This document shows, in pieces, positions 57,660 through 64,000 of a DNA stretch of 64,000 nt (position 1 is the stretch's first letter; every line of letters starts with the position of its first letter). The translations under genes and the position numbers were made by a program. A model generated the notes under the pieces. That model did no database searches and had not been told where the DNA came from. It saw only the letters and a list, made by a program, of their open reading frames with translations. Origin of the DNA: Paracoccus sp. DMF-8 (GTDB lineage: Bacteria; Pseudomonadota; Alphaproteobacteria; Rhodobacterales; Rhodobacteraceae); NCBI RefSeq assembly GCF_029309835.1, contig NZ_JARJHL010000010.1, positions 620,001 to 684,000 on the forward strand, read 5' to 3'.

Positions 57660-58016
57660 ATGGCCATTCTTGAAGAAGGCGGCCGCGCGACGGCCTGCAT
57701 CCTGAGCGAGGCCAGCGGCAAGCGGTCGCGCGAAAACATCGTCGTGGCCGAGGAAAGCGGCATCGTGGCCCCCAATACGGTGCTGGTGTCGGGTGAGGGC
57801 GGCTATGCCCCTGCCGCCGCAGCCGCAGGGGCCAACACCACCTTGGCTATCGCGCTCTATGCCGCCGATGCGACCGATGAGGATGTTCGCATCGCCGCGC
57901 TGGTCCGCGATGCCGAGGTCAACGTCCACACGCTGGTTTTTGCGACCGCCGTCACCGCCGAGGTGCGCACCGGCCTGATCGCCAAGCTGGCGACGCAAGG
58001 CATCATCGCGCGCTGA
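57660..58016 (+). CDS. Head decoration protein, GpD-like
   Basis: The 118-residue protein resembles the lambda gpD trimer that clamps the expanded capsid: a strand-rich N-terminal region (GRATACILSEASGKRSREN), GEGGYAPAAAAAGAN in the middle, and AALVRDAEVNVHTLVF close to the end. Its place between protease and major capsid gene is that of lambda D. A GGAGGCC ribosome site precedes the ATG. Confidence 0.82.
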   Translation: MAILEEGGRATACILSEASGKRSRENIVVAEESGIVAPNTVLVSGEGGYAPAAAAAGANTTLAIALYAADATDEDVRIAALVRDAEVNVHTLVFATAVTAEVRTGLIAKLATQGIIAR

Positions 58017-58061
58017 TGGCGCGCCTCTGAAACACCCGGACACCGGGATGGGAGACAGCAC

Positions 58062-59105
58062 ATGCTGAATATTTTTGACAATGACGCGTTCTCGGTGTTC
58101 CGCCTCACGCAGGCGATCAACAACATCGAATACCGTCCGGGCCGCATCGAACAGATGGGCCTGTTTGAAGCGGATCGGGTCGATACCACCATCGTCGCGG
58201 TCGAGCGCCAAGGCGATATGCTCAAGATCGTGGCCCCGACCCCGCGCGGCGGCCCCGGCCGGACGGTTGAGAAGGGCAAGCGCGATCTGGTGCCGCTGAT
58301 CGTCCCGCACTTCGAAATCAACGACGCGATCAACGCCGACGAAGTTCAGGGCGTGCGCGCCTTCGGCACCGAGTCCACCCTTGAAACCGTCATCAATCGC
58401 GTTGCGCAGCGTCAGCGCCAGCACGCGCAAAGCATGGCCCTGACCGAAGAATATGCCCGTCTGGGCGCGGTTCGCGGTCTGGTTGTCTATGCGGATGACG
58501 ACGACGGCAACGAGGCGCAGGCCCCGCTGGACCTGTTCCAGACCTTCGGGATCACCGAGCCTGCGGCGGTCGAGTGGGATTTCACCTCGGCGGCCGAAGA
58601 CGGCGATCTGATCCAGTCGTGCAGCACTCTGACCCGCGCGATCGGTGACAGCTTGGGCGGGATCGGATACGACCACATCCACGCCTTCGTCGGGGATGAG
58701 TTCTTCGACAACCTTCTGAAATCGCCTGAGGTCCGGGAAAGCTACAAGAACACGTCGCAGGCCGAGTGGCTGCGCGCTCAGCGCGTGCTGCACAACCCCG
58801 GCGGCGGGACTCGGGGCGTATTCGAATTCGGCGGGATCGTCTGGGAAAACTATCGCGGTCTGACCGGCACCGACTTCGGCATCCCCGATCAGGAAGCTGC
58901 GTTCTTCCCGGTCGGCGTGCCGGGTCTTTTCCGCACGGTCTACGCGCCCGCTGATTACATCGAGACGGTCAACACGCTGGGCCAGCGCCTCTACAACAAG
59001 CAGTGGGATTCTGCGAACGGCAAGCGCCGCGAGTTCGAGGTGCAGATGAACGCGCTGCGGTATTGCTCGCGCCCCGGTGCCCTGCGTCGCGGCGAATTCG
59101 CCTGA
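58062..59105 (+). CDS. Major capsid protein, GpE-like
   Basis: The 347-residue capsid subunit of the lambda gpE (HK97-fold) family contains MLNIFDNDAFSVFRLTQAINNIEY, RFGTESTLETV-like VRAFGTESTLETVIN, GLVVYADDDDGNEAQAPLDLFQTFGI and GIVWENYRGLTGTDFGIPDQEA. Segments of the family's spine helix and P-domain are thereby recognisable. The length is normal for gpE-type subunits. A terminator follows six bases after the stop, so capsid genes may be transcribed in excess of tail genes. Confidence 0.9.
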   Translation: MLNIFDNDAFSVFRLTQAINNIEYRPGRIEQMGLFEADRVDTTIVAVERQGDMLKIVAPTPRGGPGRTVEKGKRDLVPLIVPHFEINDAINADEVQGVRAFGTESTLETVINRVAQRQRQHAQSMALTEEYARLGAVRGLVVYADDDDGNEAQAPLDLFQTFGITEPAAVEWDFTSAAEDGDLIQSCSTLTRAIGDSLGGIGYDHIHAFVGDEFFDNLLKSPEVRESYKNTSQAEWLRAQRVLHNPGGGTRGVFEFGGIVWENYRGLTGTDFGIPDQEAAFFPVGVPGLFRTVYAPADYIETVNTLGQRLYNKQWDSANGKRREFEVQMNALRYCSRPGALRRGEFA

Positions 59106-59110
59106 TCAAC

Positions 59111-59144
59111 GCCCGGCCCCGCAATGGGCCGGGCATCGTTTTTT
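59111..59144 (+). terminator. Intrinsic terminator after the major capsid gene
   Basis: GCCCGGCCC and GGGCCGGGC form a 9-base stem around CGCAAT, followed by ATCG and six T. It lies between capsid and the next head-tail gene in the same orientation. Confidence 0.8.
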
Positions 59145-59160
59145 GCGTTCAGGGGCCGCC

Positions 59161-59589
59161 ATGGTCATGGACCTTTCCAATCCCTTCGACCGTCTGGACC
59201 GGATCGTCAGCGATGCGGTCAACCGTGGTTTTGCCGTTGTCGCGCGCATCCAGAAGATGGCCCCCGCGCGCTCCGGTCTGGCCAACCCCGCCCCGGACCC
59301 CGACGTTGCGCCGTGGGATATCCGCGGCGTCCATTCCTCCGGCCCTAGCAAGGCGGCGCTGCAAGGCAAGGCGCGCGGCAGCGATTTCGGCGGCGCGACC
59401 GAGGTTCAGGGGCAGGTTTCGACCCTCTGGATCAAAGCGATCGACGTCCACGACGCACCGTTCGCGGTTGCGGTTGGCGACCGGGTTTCCTTCCCGTTCG
59501 CCGCGACGCCGAACGCCTATCGGGTGGCGCGGGTTCAGCCGACCGACCTGGGCGACCTTGAACTCGTCCTGACGGAGACAAAACTATGA
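59161..59589 (+). CDS. Head-tail joining-type protein
   Basis: The 142-residue protein has a helical start (DRLDRIVSDAVNRGFAVVARI) and a beta-rich end with VSTLWIKAIDVHDAPFAVAVGDRVSFPF and YRVARVQPTDLGDLELVL. Position after the capsid gene and size fit the lambda FII-type head-tail joining proteins. The match is by position and fold pattern only. The ATG at 59161 is followed by a second Met. Confidence 0.55.
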   Translation: MVMDLSNPFDRLDRIVSDAVNRGFAVVARIQKMAPARSGLANPAPDPDVAPWDIRGVHSSGPSKAALQGKARGSDFGGATEVQGQVSTLWIKAIDVHDAPFAVAVGDRVSFPFAATPNAYRVARVQPTDLGDLELVLTETKL

Positions 59590-60379
59590 GCATCACGCGC
59601 GCCTTGCTGCGCATGGTCACCGTCGAGGCGCTGCGCGGGCACCGCCCGGCCGGGACGATGGTCGAGGACTCCTCGCTGACCGCGCTCGACCACAGGGTCA
59701 CGACCGACAGCGCGCCGGTGATCGTCGTTTACACCGACGACAGGGCGGGTCAGCCGACCGGGCGCGGAGACGCGCTCGAGGAAGGCACCCAGGAGTTGGT
59801 GATCGAGATATCGGCGGCTGGCCTAGTTGCCATGCCAGATGGCGACGGCGAGACGGTTGTCACGCCCGAAACAGACGCCGGTCTGGAACTGACCCTAGAT
59901 CTGATCGAGGCGCAGGTCATCCGGCGGCTGACAGCCTCGCACGACGAGTTTCCTGCGCTCTGGAAAGCGTTCGTGCCGCGCATCGTTGCTGTTTCGTCCC
60001 GGCGCGGCGCGTCCGAGGACCAGACAACGCGCTATGCCGCACGTCAGCTTGTCCTGACCTGTGAACTGCTGATTGATCCGCCGCCCGGCGCGCCGCTCGA
60101 GGATGGCACAGCGTGGGCGAGGGCTCTTGATGCTTTGGCACGAGGTCAATATCGAGCGCGCCAACCACTGGTGCAGAGCGCATCATGTCAGCCATCCGCG
60201 CGGTGATCGAGGGTGACGCCCTGACCGACTGGCGCCGAGAGGCGGCCCGCTTGGGCATCAACCTTGACGTAGCAGACGGGATCGGGATCGGCCCGCGCGG
60301 GACCGCGCCTGATCCTGTGCCGCTGGTTGGTGGGGAGGGAGTCGAAATTGGCGAATGGCCTGATCCAGACGGTCCGTGA
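59586..60379 (+). CDS. Tail terminator/minor tail protein candidate (frameshift near its 3' end)
   Basis: The first 206 codons (to 60206) read MSITRALLRMVTVEALRGHRP, VIVVYTDDRAG, LVIEISAAG and ELTLDLIEAQVIRRL. In another frame, 60185-60379 gives MSAIRAVIEGDALTDWRREAARLGINLDVADGIG, a plausible C-terminal continuation. A single-base error near 60135-60180 would join the two into a roughly 264-residue protein. Alternatively they are two overlapping genes. The place between head-joining and baseplate genes suggests a tail-completion protein; I recognise no family. Confidence 0.5.
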
Positions 60380-60876
60380 CCTTGCGGCCCGCCTTGCCGA
60401 GGTCGAACGCCAGAACGCGGCTTCGTCGCGGCGGGGCGTTGTGGCCGAGGTTGACGCCGCCGCCGGCACTGGTGCGGCTTGATCTGGGTGACGGGATGCT
60501 GTCACCCGCCATCCCATATGCGCAGTTCGCGGGGGCGCTCAAGGTCCATACCCCGCCGACGGCCGGCCAGCTTATGACGCTGACCGCGCCGAGCGGCGAG
60601 ATGGAACAGGGCCTTGCGATCCCGACATCTTTCGGCGGCGGGAACGCTGCGCCGTCATCGGCGGGCGATTCCAACACCATCACCTTCGGCGCGGTCAGGA
60701 TCGACCTTTCATCCGATGCCGCCACGATCACCGTCGGCGGCGTGACCATGGTCATTTCCGGATCCGGCGTCGCGATCACGGGCGGCCGGGTCACCCATAA
60801 CGGCACCGATATCGGTGATACGCACCGCCACGGCGGGGTGGATCGAGGATCCAGCGCCACCGACCCGCCTGAATAA
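60348..60876 (+). CDS. Baseplate assembly protein V (spike), GpV-like (frameshifted)
   Basis: GpV forms the trimeric spike at the baseplate centre. The N-terminal half reads LIQTVRDLAARLAEVERQNAASSRRGVVAEVD in one frame, then RLDLGDGMLSPAIPYAQFAGALKVHTPPTAGQLMTL follows in another after a shift near 60468. The beta-helical end includes GAVRIDLSSDAATITVGG and terminates with a histidine-bearing DTHRHGGV, the usual spike tip. The start is TTG at 60348 with a GGGAGGGA site. It overlaps the previous gene. Confidence 0.82.
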
Positions 60877-60901
60877 CCCTTCAAACACAGGAGATCGTCT
60901 C

Positions 60902-61144
60902 ATGGCGAAACGCTACAAGATCACCATCAAGGCCGGAACGCATGTTGCTGGCCGCAAAAACCCCGGCGCGGGGTCGGTCCTGACCCTGACCGACAAGCAG
61001 GCCGAGCAGCCTCTGCGTGACGGGGCCATCGTGCCCGAGGGGCAGTCGACCGTTGCGCCCGCCGCCGTCGAACCCGAGGCCGACAAGCAGGCCAAACAGC
61101 CCGCGCGCAAGCCCGCCGCCGAAAAACCGGCGTCGAACGACTGA
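60902..61144 (+). CDS. Small basic phage protein
   Basis: The 80-residue protein begins MAKRYKITIKAGTHVAGRKNPG, a beta-strand pair, and ends in an Ala/Pro/Lys-rich tail with repeated EPEADKQAKQPARKP. It lies between gpV and gpW/gp25. The start is the ATG after a CAGGAGA site. I know of no defined function. Confidence 0.62.
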   Translation: MAKRYKITIKAGTHVAGRKNPGAGSVLTLTDKQAEQPLRDGAIVPEGQSTVAPAAVEPEADKQAKQPARKPAAEKPASND

Positions 61145-61172
61145 CCACCCGATAACCTGAGGGGCGCGACCC

Positions 61173-61577
61173 ATGGCGCAAGATCCTAGCTTTGGCATCG
61201 ACCCGCACACCGGCCGCGCCCTGACCGGATGGGAGCATGTTTGCAGCTGCATCCGAGACATGCTGATGACCCGTTTCGGCGCGCGCCTCATGCGGGAATG
61301 GTATGGGACGTTCCTGCCGGACGCGCTGGGGCGCAACATCACGCGGGGCGAGATGCTGCCGGTCTTTGCGTCGATCACATCAGCCATCGACCTTTGGGAG
61401 CCGCGCTTTGAGGTGATCGAGGTGGCGATTGACGGCGGCGATTCCGGGTCCGGCGAACTGTCCCTGATCATCAGGGGCCATTATCGGCCCCGCGCCCTGC
61501 TTGGCGATGTCAGCGTGCGGTCGCGCCGCGATCTGTCCATCAGCCTTGGGGCCGATGAAAATCTTACTGTGAGGTGA
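61173..61577 (+). CDS. Baseplate wedge protein, GpW/gp25-like
   Basis: The 134-residue protein carries the GPW/gp25 pattern: GWEHVCSCIRDMLMTRFGARLMREWYG, then SAIDLWEPRFEVIEVAID and a closing beta strand. P2 gpW and T4 gp25 form the wedge that joins the hub to the sheath. Gene order V, then W/gp25, then J and I is the P2 order and signals a contractile tail. Confidence 0.85.
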   Translation: MAQDPSFGIDPHTGRALTGWEHVCSCIRDMLMTRFGARLMREWYGTFLPDALGRNITRGEMLPVFASITSAIDLWEPRFEVIEVAIDGGDSGSGELSLIIRGHYRPRALLGDVSVRSRRDLSISLGADENLTVR

Positions 61578-61583
61578 CCCTGC

Positions 61584-62481
61584 ATGGCCTACACCCAAGT
61601 CGATCTGTCGGGTCTGCCCGCGCCGAAGGTGATCGAGGAATTGAGTTTCGAGGCGATCCTCGCTGAGATGAAAGAGGTCGTCGCGCTGAACATGCCCGAA
61701 CTCGCGCCCGTGCTATCGGTCGAGCGAGACGGCGGTCAAGATCCTCGAAACCTGCGCCGCCTATGTGCTGCTGACGCGGGCGCGGGTCAACGACGCCGCG
61801 AAATCGGTGATGTTGGCCTATGCGACCGGCACCGATCTTGATCACCTTGGCGCGCTGTTTGGCATCGAGCGGCGCGTCATCGCGCTGGATCTGGCCACCG
61901 GCGTTATGACCTATGAAGGCGATGACGAGTTTCGGCGCCGGGTCCAGCTTGCGCCCGAGGGATACACCAGCGCGGGGTCGCGCGGCGCATATGAGTTTCA
62001 CGCGCTGTCCGCGCACGAGGATATCGGCGGCGTCTTTGTGGGGGGCCCGGACACGCCCGGTCTGGGCGTGCCGAGCGGCAACGTCTGGGTCTATGTGATG
62101 GCCCGCGAGGGTAACGATGCGCCGCCGTCCGAGGTGCTGGACGCGGTCACCGCCGCGCTGAACGCCGACGAGGTGCGCCCCTTGTGCGACAATGTGACGG
62201 TGTTCGGATCGTCCGCGCAGGGCGTCCATGTCGAGGCTACGGTCCACATCGAGAAGGGGCCTGATGCCGACGTGGTTGAGGCGGAAGCGCGGGCCGCGCT
62301 GGATGCGTATTTCGCGCAGGTCCGACAGCCGGGCGCGCGGGTTGCGCTGTCCGCGCTGATGGCCGCGCTACATCGCCACGGGGTCAGTCGAGTCGACCTG
62401 ATCCGCCCGACCGAGGATTTCCAGACCACGCCGATCCGGTTCCCGGTGGCGTCCGGCCTGACGCTGCGGTTTGAGAGGTAG
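61584..62481 (+). CDS. Baseplate assembly protein J (frameshifted)
   Basis: P2 gpJ-type baseplate protein. The start MAYTQVDLSGLPAPKVIEELSFEAIL runs in one frame; after a shift near 61725 the second frame gives ETCAAYVLLTRARVNDAAKSVMLAYATGTDLDHLGALFGIER, DDEFRRRVQLAPEGYTSAGSRGAYEFHAL and a C-terminal ISLIRPTEDFQTTPIRFPV-like end. Corrected length is about 299 residues, normal for the family. It starts six bases after gpW. Confidence 0.88.
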
Positions 62482-62487
62482 CGCCCG

Positions 62488-63102
62488 ATGGATCGTGCAG
62501 AGGATATCCTGCCGCCCCACAGCGGGCGGGCGGAAATCGCATTGGCCGAGGGCGTGATCAGGGCGTTCGATATCGACATCCCGATCCGCCACCTGATGTC
62601 GGCGTCCACCGCCCCGGCCGCCGTGCTGCCGTGGCTGGCATGGCACCTGTCGGTCGATGAGTGGAACCCCGATTGGCTGGTCCCGAAGAAACGCGAGGCC
62701 ATCGCGCAGTCTGTCCTGCGGCATGCCCGGAAGGGCACCGTCTGGGCGGTCCGCGAGATGCTGCGGTTTGAGGGCTACGGCGATGCGGTTATTACCGAGA
62801 TGGGGTCGGTCCCAAAGATCGGTGACAGCGATATCCTCGTGGGCGGCGCCCGGATTCCGTCCGGATCGTGGGTTATCGGCCCCGATGGCTATGGTTGGGC
62901 GGATTACTGGATTGATCTGATGCAGCCAGTTCCGCGCTGGTCCGCCACTCGCCTGCGCGAGCGCCTGCGCGAGGTCGCCCCCGCGCGATGCCGCCTGCGG
63001 ACGATCACCCTAGCTGGTGAGTTCTACACCATCGGCGATGGCCTTTGGCTGATCGGCGACGATGTCGCCATCGGCAATATCTACATCTACGAAGAGGATT
63101 AA
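62488..63102 (+). CDS. Phage tail protein I
   Basis: The 204-residue protein shows the gpI opening (DILPPHSGRAEIALAEGVIRAFD), HLMSASTAPAAVLPWLAWHLSVDEWN and REAIAQSV-like helical region, then WTVREMLRFEGYGDAVI-like sequence. GpI sits at the baseplate edge, next to the fibres. It is placed between gpJ and the fibre gene as in P2. One clean frame. Confidence 0.88.
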   Translation: MDRAEDILPPHSGRAEIALAEGVIRAFDIDIPIRHLMSASTAPAAVLPWLAWHLSVDEWNPDWLVPKKREAIAQSVLRHARKGTVWAVREMLRFEGYGDAVITEMGSVPKIGDSDILVGGARIPSGSWVIGPDGYGWADYWIDLMQPVPRWSATRLRERLREVAPARCRLRTITLAGEFYTIGDGLWLIGDDVAIGNIYIYEED

Positions 63103-63107
63103 GGACC

Positions 63108-64000
63108 ATGGTCGATGTTCCTAGCGTTCCGCCCATTGCCGAGACCGGTGTGTGGGCACCCACCATTCCCGCGCTTCAAAACGGGTGGATTCCGTCCGGT
63201 GGCCCGGTAAATCCGGCCGCGGATGAGGGCCTGTTGAACTGGCCGATTCAAGAACTCGCCAACCGCACATCCTACCTGAAAGCCGCCGTCGATGACCTGC
63301 GTCAGGTCGCTGACGTCGAGGTGACGGTCGGGGCCGGTGGTCAGTATGCGTCGATCAACGAGGCGCTGGCCGAATTGTCGCGCCGCCGCCCCGCATTCCG
63401 CTCGGGTGGGTTCACCGCAACGATCCGCCTTCTGTCGGGGTATGTAATGCGTGAGCAGGTCATAGTTTCCGGGGTCAGTCTCGGTTGGATTGAGATCGTT
63501 TCCGATGAACCGGAAGTTCTGATTGACCGGGCCTATCTGACGGAAATGGCTGGTGAGCGATACCCCGCATTCGCCGCAATGATGGGTGGTGTGCTTCCCC
63601 GAATTTCCGCGCTTTTTTCCATGATGGCAACGGGTGCTGCCGCCAATCGGGCCGGGGTTATGGTTTGGGGTGGTGGCTTCGCGAGCGTTTCGGCGGGGGC
63701 CGGGGTGAAGAACGCCGGAGCAGAGGGAATTCTGGTGACCCATTCCGGCGAAATTTTTGCCATGAATTCCATTTTCTCTGGCGCAGGCAGTCACGGCGCG
63801 CACTTTGCGGGTGGTGTGTCGGGCACCGTGCACGGTGCCGATCTGTCCGGGGCTGCTGACAGGGGGCTGTTTGCAACGCACGGCGCGGTGGTCAACGCCG
63901 TCTTGGCTAACTGTGCGGGATCTGTCCAAGGCGGCATCCGCGCCACGCGCGGGGCGCAGGTCAGCGCCATTTCCGCCAACACCCAGGCCGGCACTTCGCC
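63108..64000 (+). CDS. Tail fibre / receptor-binding protein (partial, cut by window end)
   Basis: The frame is open from ATG 63108 (AAGGACC site) to the window edge, at least 297 residues. The N-terminal part (VDVPSVPPIAETGVWAPTIPALQNGW) should attach to the baseplate. From about residue 70 the sequence turns into Gly/Ala/Ser-rich, short-strand repeats (GAGVKNAGAEGILVTHSG, GVSGTVHGADLSGA), a pattern of right-handed beta-helix fibres. The receptor is unknown. The C-terminal tip lies outside the window. Confidence 0.75.
   Translation, partial: MVDVPSVPPIAETGVWAPTIPALQNGWIPSGGPVNPAADEGLLNWPIQELANRTSYLKAAVDDLRQVADVEVTVGAGGQYASINEALAELSRRRPAFRSGGFTATIRLLSGYVMREQVIVSGVSLGWIEIVSDEPEVLIDRAYLTEMAGERYPAFAAMMGGVLPRISALFSMMATGAAANRAGVMVWGGGFASVSAGAGVKNAGAEGILVTHSGEIFAMNSIFSGAGSHGAHFAGGVSGTVHGADLSGAADRGLFATHGAVVNAVLANCAGSVQGGIRATRGAQVSAISANTQAGTS

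Larger units (their letters stand above)
26640..64000. mobile_element. Prophage, left and central part (right end outside the window)
   Basis: From the tRNA fragment onward, all recognised genes are of phage type: tyrosine integrase, recombination genes, repressor and divergent early operon, replication genes, terminase, portal, protease, capsid and baseplate. The head genes are lambda-like, while the tail genes (gpV, gpW/gp25, gpJ, gpI) are P2/Mu-like, implying a contractile tail. Lysis, sheath, tube and tape-measure genes are not seen and should lie beyond 64000. At least 37.3 kb is present. Confidence 0.93.

Overview
The window looks like a Paracoccus-type alphaproteobacterium (Rhodobacterales). 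The evidence is high GC, a ctaC-ctaB-small ORF-ctaG-ctaE cytochrome aa3 operon laid out as in Paracoccus denitrificans, a pstSCAB-phoU-phoB operon, and proteins of clear rhodobacteral character. Bases 1-26635 are ordinary chromosome. Bases 26636-64000 are the left and central part of a prophage whose right end lies outside the window.

Chromosome, left to right: the tail of an unidentified gene; a leftward two-component pair (degenerate sensor kinase plus LuxR-type regulator); a FAD oxidoreductase; aroC; a Pho box followed by pstS-pstC-pstA-pstB-phoU-phoB for high-affinity phosphate uptake and its control; a leftward OmpA-domain protein; leftward dprA and tldD; the cta operon for cytochrome oxidase subunits II and III and their assembly factors (haem O synthase, Cox11/CtaG, SURF1); thrC, an M16 peptidase and a GNAT acetyltransferase in overlapping array; and a BCCT-type transporter. 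Many of these genes (kinase, aroC, pst genes, phoU, ompA-like, dprA, tldD, coxB) carry single-base frameshifts although both flanks of each shift are conserved. At aroC the shift sits in a G run. I read most of these as sequencing errors, not gene decay.

Prophage: a tRNA 3'-end fragment marks the probable left attachment junction. A leftward block follows, containing integrase, a recombination set (annealing-type protein with an Rmf-like tail, DnaQ-like exonuclease, YqaJ-type exonuclease, an IS110-like protein) and small genes. An XRE/S24-like repressor faces a rightward early operon: RuvC-like resolvase, TOPRIM primase-helicase, a RecD/Dda-like helicase interrupted by a class 3 intein with a LAGLIDADG endonuclease, and three consecutive methyltransferase-like genes. 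An accessory stretch (46.2-51.1 kb) holds a membrane protein, a Gly/Asn/Ser-rich secreted protein, a Hint-like protein, a Y-family polymerase remnant fused to another N-terminus, and an oppositely oriented lower-GC gene with a HEPN-type motif. The late block has a lambda-type head (terminase GpA, portal, S49 protease with nested scaffold, gpD, gpE) joined to a P2/Mu-type baseplate (gpV, gpW/gp25, gpJ, gpI) and a tail fibre cut by the window end. This predicts a contractile-tailed temperate phage.

Three prophage control regions (about 34.97, 36.06 and 46.16 kb) share CCAAC/GTTGG and TATCCAACTT elements, which I propose as the phage's operator set. The most notable observations are the class 3 intein in the helicase P-loop, the palm-less Y-polymerase fusion, the HEPN-type cargo gene, the Rmf-like fusion and the shared operators.
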